A model generated the notes under the pieces. That model was given only the letters and a program-made list of their open reading frames with translations. It was not told where the DNA came from and ran no database searches. Below are positions 17,908 through 26,375 of a DNA stretch of 41,300 nucleotides, piece after piece (the stretch's first letter is position 1; each line of letters opens with the position of its first letter). A program made the position numbers and the translations under genes. Source of the DNA: Flavobacteriaceae bacterium (GTDB lineage: Bacteria > Bacteroidota > Bacteroidia > Flavobacteriales > Flavobacteriaceae); NCBI GenBank assembly GCA_029942185.1, contig JAOZTK010000001.1, positions 28,319-69,618 of the forward strand, given 5' to 3'.

Positions 17908-19785
17908 ATGAGCCTATTTAATACAACCTATGACGTCCTAGTAATCGGAGCCGGACACGCCGGATGTGAAGCGGCACACGCAAGTGCAAAATTAGGAGCA
18001 CACACACTACTCATCACGATGAGTTTGCAAAACCTTGCTCAAATGAGTTGTAATCCTGCTATGGGTGGTATTGCAAAAGGACAAATTCTACGAGAAATTG
18101 ATGCTCTAGGTGGTATGAGCGGTATTGTTGCCGATAAAACTGCCATACAGTTTAAAATGCTCAACAAGTCAAAAGGACCTGCTATGTGGAGTCCTCGAGC
18201 TCAAAGTGATCGTATGCAGTTTTCAGAAGAATGGCGCAATGTCTTAGAAAACACAAAAAATTTGGATTTATATCAAGACATGGTTACCAATCTTCTAGTT
18301 GAAAACGGACAGATAACCGGTGTGCGAACAAGTCTTGATTTTCCAATAAAAGCAAAAAGTGTAATTCTAACAGCTGGAACCTTTCTCAACGGTACTATTC
18401 ATATAGGAACCAAGCAATTTAGTGGGGGTCGAGCCGGTGAAAGAGCTTCTACAGGAATTACAAAAGAACTCGTGAATTTAGGTTTTGAAACGGATAGAAT
18501 GAAAACCGGTACACCGCCTAGAGTTGATGCACGTTCACTAGATTTTTCCAAAATGGAAGAACAGCCCGGTGATGAAATTCCTATTAAATTCTCTTATTCC
18601 GACGCATCTTCCTTTTTAAAAGAACAGCGTTCCTGTTATTTGGCCCACACCAGTCCGGAGGTTCATAGATTATTAAAAACAGGTTTTGCAAGAAGCCCTA
18701 TGTTTACGGGTACAATCATAAGTGCAGGTCCACGTTATTGTCCCTCCATAGAAGAAAAAATAGAACGGTTTTCCTCTAAAGACAGACATCAATTATTTGT
18801 AGAACCAGAAGGTTGGACCACGAATGAATACTACGTAAATGGGTTTTCAACTTCACTTCCTGAAGATGTTCAAGACAAAGCATTACGCAGTGTGTCGGGT
18901 TTTGAAAATGTTAAAATAATTCGATTTGGTTACGCTATTGAATATGATTATTTTCCACCTACACAGTTAAAACACAGTTTGGAAACCAAACGTATCGCCA
19001 ATTTGTACTTTGCCGGACAGGTAAACGGGACAACCGGTTATGAAGAAGCCGCTGCTCAAGGTTTAATGGCCGGAATTAATGCTGTTCTTAAACTTCAAAA
19101 TAAAGAAGCCTTTGTTCTTAAAAGGAATGAAGCTTATATAGGTGTTTTAATTGATGATTTGATTACAAAAGGAACCGAAGAACCCTATAGAATGTTCACT
19201 TCGCGGGCTGAATTTCGCACTTTGCTACGGCAGGATAATGCGGATATTAGACTAACACCTAAAGGTAATCGTTTGGGACTGGCTTCTGATAAGCGTTTAG
19301 ATATTGTAAAAGAAAAAATTAAAAATACCGCAACATTTATACAGTTCCTTAAGAAAACCAGCATCAAGCCTAACGCGATAAACCCATTACTGTTATCACT
19401 CGGAAGCAAAGCTATAAAGCAATCGATGAAAATGTATAAAGTCTTTTCACGTCCCGAATTTAATATAGAAATAATTAGGTCCGTAAAAGAGATTGCCAAC
19501 TATATACATGAACATCAAACCTGTACTTCAGTGCTCGAACAGGTGGGTATCGATTTAAAATATTCCGGATATATCAATAAAGAAAAAAAGACTGCTGAAA
19601 AATTAAGTCGTCTTGAAAATGTCAGAATACCGGAGAATTTTGATTTTGATAAAATTAAATCTTTATCCATTGAAGCAAGACAAAAACTTAGTAAAATAAA
19701 ACCTGTTACAATTTCTCAAGCAAGTCGTATTAGTGGTGTTTCGCCAAGCGATATTTCTGTTTTATTAGTATACTTAGGACGCTGA
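17908..19785 (+). CDS. mnmG: tRNA uridine-5-carboxymethylaminomethyl modification enzyme MnmG (GidA)
   Basis: This FAD protein works with MnmE to install the carboxymethylaminomethyl group on wobble U34 of several tRNAs, which safeguards reading of NNA and NNG codons. It has 625 residues, the standard length. The dinucleotide fold GAGHAGCEAA is at 14-23. The signatures CNPAMGGIAKG and GPRYCPSIEEK are present. The C-terminal helical domain for MnmE and tRNA binding (about 480-625, ending near ASRISGVSPSDI) is intact. mnmG is a classical near-origin gene in many bacteria. Here it is bracketed by two parS-like sites but lacks rsmG, parA and parB next to it. Confidence 0.97.
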   Translation: MSLFNTTYDVLVIGAGHAGCEAAHASAKLGAHTLLITMSLQNLAQMSCNPAMGGIAKGQILREIDALGGMSGIVADKTAIQFKMLNKSKGPAMWSPRAQSDRMQFSEEWRNVLENTKNLDLYQDMVTNLLVENGQITGVRTSLDFPIKAKSVILTAGTFLNGTIHIGTKQFSGGRAGERASTGITKELVNLGFETDRMKTGTPPRVDARSLDFSKMEEQPGDEIPIKFSYSDASSFLKEQRSCYLAHTSPEVHRLLKTGFARSPMFTGTIISAGPRYCPSIEEKIERFSSKDRHQLFVEPEGWTTNEYYVNGFSTSLPEDVQDKALRSVSGFENVKIIRFGYAIEYDYFPPTQLKHSLETKRIANLYFAGQVNGTTGYEEAAAQGLMAGINAVLKLQNKEAFVLKRNEAYIGVLIDDLITKGTEEPYRMFTSRAEFRTLLRQDNADIRLTPKGNRLGLASDKRLDIVKEKIKNTATFIQFLKKTSIKPNAINPLLLSLGSKAIKQSMKMYKVFSRPEFNIEIIRSVKEIANYIHEHQTCTSVLEQVGIDLKYSGYINKEKKTAEKLSRLENVRIPENFDFDKIKSLSIEARQKLSKIKPVTISQASRISGVSPSDISVLLVYLGR

Positions 19786-19801
19786 TGTTCCACGTGGAAC
19801 C
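19786..19801. promoter_or_regulatory. Second parS-like site, directly after mnmG
   Basis: TGTTCCACGTGGAACC begins at the base following the mnmG stop codon. It matches the upstream site in 15 of 16 bases. Two such 16-mers within 2 kb are very unlikely by chance. Confidence 0.8.
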
Positions 19802-19827
19802 TTTGAAACTTTTTAAATGATTAAAGA

Positions 19828-20688
19828 TTGAAAGCAAAACTTATTTGTAAAGATCACACTGTTTCCGGTGAAATCTTTGAATTAATTTACAACGCTGATT
19901 TGGATTTGTTGGAAACATATCCAAAGCCGAGTCTTGCTAATTTACCTAACTATTATAAAAGCGACAACTATATTTCACATACCGATGCTAAAAAAACTTT
20001 TTTTGATAAAATTTATCAAGCTGTAAAAAACCATACCGTATCTTCTAAAATCAAACTTATTAATTCTTTTAACACGGAGACACATCAGCTTTTAGATGTG
20101 GGCTGTGGTACCGGTGATTTTCTAAAAGCAGCAGAAAAAAAAGGCTGGACTATTTCAGGGGTAGAACCTGATGGTTCCGCAAGAAAATTGACCAAACATA
20201 AAATCAATTCCAAAAAATCTATTTACGTAAATCTTGAAGAAATCGTCGATCGAGATAAAAAAGATAAATTTGATGTTATTTCGCTATGGCATGTTTTAGA
20301 GCATGTCTCTGATTTGGGTTCTTATATTACTCAACTAAAATCTTTGTTGAAATTAAATGGTTATCTAATTATAGCTGTTCCTAACTTTAAAAGTTACGAC
20401 GCAAAACACTATAAAGAATTTTGGGCGGCTTATGATGTGCCAAGACATCTTTGGCATTTCTCTCAAAAATCAATTTTAAAAATTTTCTCAAAACACAAAA
20501 TGTTTGTGATTGATATTTTACCCATGCGTTTTGATTCCTATTATGTTTCCCTTTTATCAGAAAAATATAAAACTGGAAAATTAAACATCTTCTCTGCATT
20601 CGTATCCGGTTTTCTTTCTAATTGGAAAGCTAGAAAAACAAAAGAGTATTCTTCTTTGATTTATCTTATAAAAAACAAAGTAAATTGA
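19828..20688 (+). CDS. Class I SAM-dependent methyltransferase
   Basis: This 286-residue protein has a Rossmann methyltransferase core. Motif I is LLDVGCGTGDFLKAAEKKGW (about 89-108), followed by the acidic VEPDG and the motif FDVISLWHVLEHV near 150, typical of the Methyltransf_11/23 group. The N-terminal block CKDHTVSGE and the YYKSDNYISHTD segment recur in a Bacteroidetes subfamily; the substrate is unknown. The start appears to be TTG at 19828: an in-frame TAA lies two codons upstream and no ATG is close enough to keep the conserved N-terminus. A parS-like site lies 26 bases upstream. It could be co-transcribed with mnmG. Confidence 0.85.
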   Translation: MKAKLICKDHTVSGEIFELIYNADLDLLETYPKPSLANLPNYYKSDNYISHTDAKKTFFDKIYQAVKNHTVSSKIKLINSFNTETHQLLDVGCGTGDFLKAAEKKGWTISGVEPDGSARKLTKHKINSKKSIYVNLEEIVDRDKKDKFDVISLWHVLEHVSDLGSYITQLKSLLKLNGYLIIAVPNFKSYDAKHYKEFWAAYDVPRHLWHFSQKSILKIFSKHKMFVIDILPMRFDSYYVSLLSEKYKTGKLNIFSAFVSGFLSNWKARKTKEYSSLIYLIKNKVN

Positions 20689-20878
20689 TTTTAAGACTGT
20701 TTTTAAACACTTTTTTTAACGAGTGTGTATGTTTTCCTTTCCTTTTTTTTAAAATCCTTTAAATAAACTAATTTTTTGTTAAAATATATAAAATATGTTT
20801 ATTCAAAAACCTTATTTTGATAAATTTTATTGATAGAAGACATTTGTAGTATTTTTCCTGCCAATTCCTAAGAATTAG

Positions 20879-20886
20879 TATTTTTG
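20879..20886 (+). promoter_or_regulatory. -7 promoter element of serS
   Basis: TATTTTTG matches TAnnTTTG at 56 bases before the serS ATG, implying a leader of about 50 bases. The rest of the 254-base space between 20689 and 20942 is T-rich with no other recognisable signal. Confidence 0.5.
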
Positions 20887-20942
20887 TCTTTTTATAATTA
20901 AAAGTTCTAAACACAGAACTTAAAACTTTTAAACAAAGATTT

Positions 20943-22217
20943 ATGCTTAGTATTTCATTTATTCAAAACAACCTCGAAAAAGTTCTGGAAGGATTAGCAA
21001 AACGTAATTTTAAAAATGCAAATTCAATTCTTGAAAAATTAATAGCTGCTGATCAAAATAGAAAAGTGGTTAGAACTGAAATGGAAATGATACAAGCAAA
21101 AGCAAATTCAATATCTAAAGAAATTGGAATATTTTTCAAAACAGGAAAAATTGCTGTAGCTAATGAGATGAAAAATGAATCAGCAAGTTTAAAACAAAAA
21201 GCAAAAGATTTAGGGGAAACCTTAATTGTTATAGAAAAACAAATTCAGAATATCCTTTATGAAATTCCAAATATTCCACATAAATCGGTTCCTGCCGGAA
21301 CTTCTGAAGAAGATAATGAAGAAATATTTGTTAAGGGTGAATTTCCAAAATTAGACGCTAATTCATTGCCACACTGGGAATTAGCTAAAAAATTCGATCT
21401 TATTGACTTTGAATTGGGCACCAAAATAACAGGTGCCGGGTTTCCTGTTTACAAAGGTAAAGGAGCTAAACTACAACGAGCTTTAATTGCTTATTTTTTA
21501 GATAAAAATTCATTAGCCGGCTATGAGGAAATACAACCACCTTATCTGGTAAATGAAGCTTCGGGAATTGCTACAGGGCAATTACCCGATAAAGAAGGAC
21601 AGATGTATCACGATATAAAGGATGATTTGTATTTAATTCCTACTGCTGAAATCCCGCTCACAAATATGTACAGAGACGTGTTACTAAAAGAAGCTGATTT
21701 TCCTATTAAAACTACTGCTTATACACCTTGTTTTAGACGTGAAGCCGGCTCTTATGGTGCACATGTTAGAGGTTTAAATAGATTGCATCAATTCGATAAA
21801 GTAGAAATAGTGCGTATTGAACATCCTAAAAATTCCTATACTGCTTTAGATGAAATGGTAAATCATGTAAAAGATTTGTTGGATGAATTAAAATTACCTT
21901 ACAGAATTTTACGTCTTTGTGGTAGTGATCTCGGTTTTACTGCTGCACTTACCTATGATTTTGAAGTGTATTCTGCCGGTCAAAAACGCTGGTTGGAGGT
22001 AAGCTCAATTTCTAATTTTGAATCTTTTCAAGCCAATCGTCTTAAACTTCGTTTTAAAAACGAAAATGGAAAAAGTGAACTTGCGCACACATTAAATGGA
22101 AGCTCTCTAGCTTTACCGAGGATTCTTGCCAGTATTTTAGAAAATTATCAAAATGCTAATGGTATTCAAGTTCCTGAAGTGCTACAGAATTATACCGGTT
22201 TTAATACAATTTCTTAA
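20943..22217 (+). CDS. serS: Serine--tRNA ligase
   Basis: This class II synthetase charges tRNA-Ser and is also the entry point for selenocysteine where that is used. It has 424 residues, the normal length. The N-terminal antiparallel coiled-coil arm that reads the long variable arm of tRNA-Ser spans about 25-110. Catalytic motifs follow: motif 2 around TPCFRREAGSYGAHVRGLNR (about 261-280) and motif 3 near LNGSSLALPRILASILEN. The segment LIPTAEIPLTN is diagnostic. It is an apparent single gene with its own promoter. Confidence 0.97.
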   Translation: MLSISFIQNNLEKVLEGLAKRNFKNANSILEKLIAADQNRKVVRTEMEMIQAKANSISKEIGIFFKTGKIAVANEMKNESASLKQKAKDLGETLIVIEKQIQNILYEIPNIPHKSVPAGTSEEDNEEIFVKGEFPKLDANSLPHWELAKKFDLIDFELGTKITGAGFPVYKGKGAKLQRALIAYFLDKNSLAGYEEIQPPYLVNEASGIATGQLPDKEGQMYHDIKDDLYLIPTAEIPLTNMYRDVLLKEADFPIKTTAYTPCFRREAGSYGAHVRGLNRLHQFDKVEIVRIEHPKNSYTALDEMVNHVKDLLDELKLPYRILRLCGSDLGFTAALTYDFEVYSAGQKRWLEVSSISNFESFQANRLKLRFKNENGKSELAHTLNGSSLALPRILASILENYQNANGIQVPEVLQNYTGFNTIS

Positions 22218-22280
22218 TTCCTTACTTTTATAAGCTTCTTCTATTTTTTATTGTATTTTAGTGCGTTAAAATAAACTAAT

Positions 22281-23483
22281 ATGACTCATATAAAAAAAAG
22301 TAAAGGAACAATTGGAATATTAACCGGAGGCGGAGATGTTCCCGGACTTAACCCGGCAATTAGAGCAATAACTATTCGTGCAATCAGAGAAGGCTATAAA
22401 ATAATAGGATTTAAAAGGGGATGGGCTGGTCTTGTAGATATTATACGAGATAAAAAACATGATAACAGCAATAATTTTACTGAATTAAATCATATAAAAG
22501 TAAACAAAACCGGTCGTACCGGTGGAACTTTCTTACATACTTCCAGAACTCGGCCTACTTCTATTAAAAAAAATGAAGTCCCCACTCATCTTAAAGATAG
22601 CTATACTAAAGAAGTAAATGATCTTACTAAAGAAGTAATTGCAAATTTGGATTGGATAGGTATTGATTATTTGATTCCAATTGGTGGTGATGATACATTA
22701 AGTTACGGTGTTCACCTCTATAAAAAAGGAGTTAAAGTTGTTGCTATGCCTAAAACAATGGATAATGACGTACCCGGAACGGATTACTGTATCGGTTTTT
22801 CTACTTGTATTACCCGAACTATGGAATTGACCAATAATCTTAGAACCGTTGCCGGCTCACACGAAAGATTTATGGTTTTAGAAGTATTTGGAAGATATGC
22901 AGGTTATACAGCAATGTTACCGACAATGGCAGGTGCTGCTGATAGGTGTGTTATACCTGAACATCCTTTTGATATAGAAAATTTAACAGAATTAATGGCT
23001 TATGATAGAAAAAATAATCCATCAAACTATTCTATTGTTCTCGTTTCTGAAGGTGCTACTTTTAAAGGTGGAGAGATGCATTTTGAAAATGAACAAACCG
23101 ATGCTTACGGACACGCAAAATTAGGAGGTATAGGAGATAAGGTTTCAGCTGAACTAAAAGCAATCTCACCCAGATTTAACAATGGCATACCCATCAATGT
23201 AATTAATCAAAAATTAGGTTATCTAACACGTTGTGGTAGCCCGGACGCGATTGATTCAATTGTTCCTATGGCTTTTGGTACTTTGGCTCTTGATTTAATT
23301 CTCAATGGTATTTATGGTAGATTGGTCGTCTTAAAAAATGGAAGATATGATCATGTACCTTTGGAAGTGGTTACCAGTACTAAAAAAATAGTAAATGTGG
23401 ATCAATTTTATGATGTAGAAAGATTTCATCCTTATTTTCATAATTTTGAAATGCTCCCACTTTTTATCATGACAAGTGATTGA
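22281..23483 (+). CDS. 6-phosphofructokinase, probably pyrophosphate-dependent type
   Basis: This protein phosphorylates fructose 6-phosphate at C1 in glycolysis. It has 400 residues. The phosphate-donor loop is GGGDVPGLN at 16-24. Two positions that separate donors are telling: GGDD at 135-138 has Asp where ATP enzymes have Gly (E. coli Gly104), and PKTMDND at 157-163 has Lys158 where E. coli has Gly124. The Asp/Lys pair is the signature of pyrophosphate-using enzymes, which act reversibly in glycolysis and gluconeogenesis. Some enzymes with Lys alone use ATP, but Asp with Lys is usually diagnostic. The family assignment is secure and the donor assignment is an inference. It is followed by a large AT-rich intergenic region. 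Confidence 0.92.
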   Translation: MTHIKKSKGTIGILTGGGDVPGLNPAIRAITIRAIREGYKIIGFKRGWAGLVDIIRDKKHDNSNNFTELNHIKVNKTGRTGGTFLHTSRTRPTSIKKNEVPTHLKDSYTKEVNDLTKEVIANLDWIGIDYLIPIGGDDTLSYGVHLYKKGVKVVAMPKTMDNDVPGTDYCIGFSTCITRTMELTNNLRTVAGSHERFMVLEVFGRYAGYTAMLPTMAGAADRCVIPEHPFDIENLTELMAYDRKNNPSNYSIVLVSEGATFKGGEMHFENEQTDAYGHAKLGGIGDKVSAELKAISPRFNNGIPINVINQKLGYLTRCGSPDAIDSIVPMAFGTLALDLILNGIYGRLVVLKNGRYDHVPLEVVTSTKKIVNVDQFYDVERFHPYFHNFEMLPLFIMTSD

Positions 23484-24169
23484 TAAATTTTAATAGTAGA
23501 ATAATATATAAATTGGTTTAAACTACATCAAGTAGTATTCCTTACACTCACTACTAATTATTAAAGTATTAACTCGATAACTTTGCTTGAGTTAGTTTAT
23601 TTTATGGGAGTTAATAGATTTCTTTTCGTTTATCAATAACGGACTAATTATTCTTTTTAAACTGCTTTAAAAAATTGTTATCAACAACTTATATAAATAT
23701 ATTATTTTTTAATAAATTTTTTTTAAATAATGATTGCTATTATACTCAGTTAATAAGTACAATAAAAAAATACTCTTTTTCTTGTGTAATAAAAATTATT
23801 ATTATTATCCATTTTTATAAACAATTTTCAATACATATAAAAACTTAAAAATCAGTAAAAATGCTTTACTTTTTAACAGATGGTTAATAAAAAAAAATAC
23901 ATAAAAAGTTAATAAAAAAAATAAAGTTCACTGTTTATAAATACATAAAAAACTGTTTATAAACAGTGAAAAAAAATACATAAAAAAATTTGCATATTTC
24001 TACAAAATAGTTACCTAATAAAAACACTTTAATAAATAAAAAAAACTTATCAGTTTTAGTTGTAAATTTGTAAACAAATGGAAGTATTATTAACTCATTC
24101 AATATTACTGTTTTAAAATTTTCTATTAACAATTGCATTTTATTTTGTTGATAAACATAAAATTTAAAA
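23484..24169. other. Candidate replication origin: 686-base AT-rich non-coding region
   Basis: This is the longest gene-free stretch in the window and is almost all A and T. It contains a 14-base inverted repeat (23927-23940 with 23957-23970). Inside that lies the palindrome ACTGTTTATAAACAGT (23952-23967). Three copies of AAATACATAAAAA start at 23895, 23939 and 23974. A pair of near DnaA boxes, TTATCAACA, faces inward: 23678-23686 on + and 24146-24154 on -. Two parS-like sites lie 4-6 kb to the left. These features suit an unwinding region and initiator-binding sites. Gene orientation does not change here, which is a weakness. It could instead be a promoter and leader region for rpiB. Confidence 0.4.
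23927..23970. repeat. 14-base inverted repeat in the AT-rich region
   Basis: TTCACTGTTTATAA (23927-23940) and its exact reverse complement (23957-23970) are separated by 16 bases. The inner ACTGTTTATAA occurs twice forward and once inverted, which suggests binding sites for a dimeric protein more than a transcription terminator. Confidence 0.85.
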
Positions 24170-24613
24170 ATGAAAAAAATAAATACAATAGCGATTGCTA
24201 ATGATCATGCCGGAACTCAATACAAATTTGAAATAGTAAAATTATTAGAAAGCAAAGGAATTAATATTCTTAATTTTGGAACAGATTCTGAAAAAAGCAT
24301 GGATTATCCGGATACGATACATCGAGCAGCTGCTTCTGTTGAAAAAGGAAAAGCTGATTGTGGTATAGTACTTTGTGGTAGTGGAAACGGTGCTCAACTA
24401 ACGGCGAATAAACATAAAAATGTTCGTGCAGCCCTTTGTTGGAATAATGAATTAGTGGCATTGGCACGACAACATAATGATGCTAATATTTTAAGTATTC
24501 CCGCTCGTTTTGTTTCGTTACAACAAGCTTTGGGTTTTGTAGAAATTTTTATTGCTACAGATTTTGAAGGTGGTCGTCATCAAATACGTGTCGATAAAAT
24601 AGGAAAGCTTTAA
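24170..24613 (+). CDS. rpiB: Ribose 5-phosphate isomerase B
   Basis: This enzyme interconverts ribose 5-phosphate and ribulose 5-phosphate in the non-oxidative pentose phosphate pathway. It has 147 residues, the family norm. The N-terminal phosphate-binding segment IAIANDHAG (about 7-15) is typical. The catalytic Cys and anion hole are in GIVLCGSGNGAQLTANK, and HNDANILSIPAR contains the conserved His-Asn. No clear -7 promoter was found just upstream; the leader is the AT-rich region. Confidence 0.95.
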   Translation: MKKINTIAIANDHAGTQYKFEIVKLLESKGINILNFGTDSEKSMDYPDTIHRAAASVEKGKADCGIVLCGSGNGAQLTANKHKNVRAALCWNNELVALARQHNDANILSIPARFVSLQQALGFVEIFIATDFEGGRHQIRVDKIGKL

Positions 24614-24689
24614 TAAAGTATAACGACACTTTAAACCAGAGTTCTCCTTTTTTTACAATAGCGTTATAAGTAAAAATTATAAATATTAT

Positions 24690-24720
24690 TTGATAGAATA
24701 AAAACTACACAGTATCTTTG
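24690..24720 (+). promoter_or_regulatory. Promoter of the superoxide-reductase-like gene
   Basis: TATCTTTG at 24713-24720 is a perfect -7 element, and TTG at 24690-24692 lies 20 bases upstream, fitting the Bacteroidetes -33 element. The ATG follows 26 bases after the -7 element. It is the best two-part promoter in the window. Confidence 0.75.
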
Positions 24721-24746
24721 TATTTATAATATTTAAAACAGATAAA

Positions 24747-25127
24747 ATGAAACTAAATAATTATGTTGATATTTCAACAGTAGACAAAGAAGCAAAAAAA
24801 GATTACATCGACAGACATTCACCATTTATTTATTGTGCCGATGAAACGACAAAAAATGAAAAATTTAAGGTAACTGTAAAAGTAGGAAAAGAGTATTCGC
24901 ATCCGGATGATTTTGATCACTATATTTCGTACGTTCAATTATGGGATGGAGAAACTTTATTAGCACAAGCTAACTATGAACCTGGAACTCTAGGTAATAT
25001 GTCCAATCAATTAGAAGTAGATTTTTATGTGGTTCCTACAAAATCTAAAATGAAGTTATCTGCAGCAGCTTATTGTACCAAGCATGGACTTTGGACCAAT
25101 GAAACCAAAGTAGTAAAAGTAGTTTAA
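24747..25127 (+). CDS. Superoxide reductase-like (desulfoferrodoxin/neelaredoxin family) protein
   Basis: This 126-residue protein matches the single-iron superoxide reductases that reduce superoxide to hydrogen peroxide without making oxygen. All five expected iron ligands are visible: His24 (RHSPFI), His52 and His58 (YSHPDDFDHYI), Cys110 and His113 (YCTKHGLW). There is no N-terminal desulforedoxin domain, so it is the short neelaredoxin-like form. The Glu-Lys pair that precedes the first His in classical enzymes is Asp-Arg here (Asp22, Arg23), so the substrate-guiding Lys is replaced by Arg. The gene stands alone under a strong promoter, which fits a stress response role. Confidence 0.82.
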   Translation: MKLNNYVDISTVDKEAKKDYIDRHSPFIYCADETTKNEKFKVTVKVGKEYSHPDDFDHYISYVQLWDGETLLAQANYEPGTLGNMSNQLEVDFYVVPTKSKMKLSAAAYCTKHGLWTNETKVVKVV

Positions 25128-25145
25128 TAGCAGGACGATAGCCAA

Positions 25146-25163
25146 TCCCGATAATTATCGGGA
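25146..25163. repeat. Perfect 18-base palindrome (TCCCGAT...ATCGGGA)
   Basis: TCCCGATAATTATCGGGA is its own reverse complement. The same outer arms occur at 31342-31359 with a different centre. A smaller hairpin, CCTGC/GCAGG, follows at 25171-25190 and a CCGC-T-rich-GCGG hairpin at 25328-25342. The 289-base space between the SOR-like and CDF genes is thus largely repeat material. Confidence 0.8.
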
Positions 25164-25327
25164 GGTTTAACCTGCCTGTCTATCAGCAGGTATAATAGGT
25201 AAGCTAGTTTTCTGATGCTTTGCATAGAAAGGAATAATTAAATCTAATACACCGATGCCTCTGTCTTTGGTCTATTTATTTTTGTTTTATTCAAAAAAAA
25301 CAAGTCATTCTGTGAGTTGAATTACTT

Positions 25328-25342
25328 CCGCTTTTTTAGCGG
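25328..25342. repeat. T-loop hairpin CCGC/GCGG
   Basis: CCGC, a TTTTTTA loop and GCGG form a short hairpin. The same sequence with one extra base pair occurs at 31312-31328, so it is a second dispersed element shared by the two intergenic repeat clusters. Confidence 0.6.
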
Positions 25343-25416
25343 GATTAGAGGTCAATTTATTTTATCAGTGTGACTTATTTTTTTATAGTACCTGAATACA
25401 CACTCAATTTGTCATA

Positions 25417-26322
25417 ATGTCTCATAAACATCACAAACCAACAGTAAGTGGAAAAAATCTTTTGATTACGATTTTTTTGAATGTATTGATTACAATCGCA
25501 CAATTGATAGGTGGCTTTATTTCAGGAAGTTTGGCATTGTTATCAGATGCGGTACACAACCTTTCTGATGTTTTAAGTTTGATTATTAGTTTTATAGCCA
25601 ACAGGCTTACACATAATAAAAAGCAAAACCTCAGCCAGACTTTTGGCTATAAGCGTGCCGAAATAATCGCTGCTTTTATCAATGCAGCTACGTTAATTGT
25701 AATTGCCATCATTTTAGGAATCGAAGCTATAAAACGATTTTATAATCCTGTAGAAATAGGAAGTAATATGGTTATTTGGCTCGCACTAATAGGTATTGCC
25801 GGAAATGGGTTGGGTGTGTTATTTCTAAAGAAAGATGCCGGGCACAATTTAAACATGCGTTCTGCCTATTTACATTTGTTAACCGATATGCTTTCTTCTA
25901 TTGCTGTATTAATAGGCGGTTTATTGATGAAGTTTTACCACGTTTATTGGATTGATGCAATTTTAACCTTGCTAATTTCTATTTATTTAGTTTATATGAG
26001 TTGGCGAATTTTTATAGATTCTTTAAAAATATTGATGCTTTTTGCCCCGGAGCATATCATTATAAAAGACATAGAAAAGGAGGTTTTAAAAATAGAAGAA
26101 ATAAAAAATATTCATCACGTGCACGTATGGCAACTCAATGATTATAACATTCATTTAGAAGCGCATATAGAATTTAATAAAGACGTGAAGCTATCTAAAT
26201 TCGACAGTATTTGTGAACAAATAGAAAAAGTTTTGGCAACAGATTTTGGTATTTATCACAGCAATTTACAACCTGAATTTAAACGCGATGATACAAAAGA
26301 ATTTATTATTCAAGATAGCTAA
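25417..26322 (+). CDS. Cation diffusion facilitator family metal exporter
   Basis: This 301-residue inner-membrane protein is a proton-coupled exporter of zinc or a similar divalent metal. Six transmembrane helices cover about residues 14-205. The metal-site motifs are SDAVHNLSD (His47, Asp51, with Asp44 nearby) in helix 2 and HLLTD (His153, Asp157) in helix 5, the HxxxD pattern of zinc-type members. A His-rich N-terminus (MSHKHHK) and a cytoplasmic domain with HHVHVWQL (about 228-235) complete the CzcD/ZitB-like architecture. The metal is inferred as zinc. It may share transcription with the downstream lipid genes (53-base gap), but a weak promoter lies between. Confidence 0.93.
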   Translation: MSHKHHKPTVSGKNLLITIFLNVLITIAQLIGGFISGSLALLSDAVHNLSDVLSLIISFIANRLTHNKKQNLSQTFGYKRAEIIAAFINAATLIVIAIILGIEAIKRFYNPVEIGSNMVIWLALIGIAGNGLGVLFLKKDAGHNLNMRSAYLHLLTDMLSSIAVLIGGLLMKFYHVYWIDAILTLLISIYLVYMSWRIFIDSLKILMLFAPEHIIIKDIEKEVLKIEEIKNIHHVHVWQLNDYNIHLEAHIEFNKDVKLSKFDSICEQIEKVLATDFGIYHSNLQPEFKRDDTKEFIIQDS

Positions 26323-26375
26323 TCTGCTCTAATCCGATCCAACTAAGTTTAGAAATTTCACTTACTTTGCATATC

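Noticed and set aside
23935-24138. 67-codon minus-strand frame in the AT-rich gap
   Set aside because: It is made of Phe, Leu, Ile and Lys codons from A/T runs and overlaps the inverted repeat; it has no promoter or homology-like motif.
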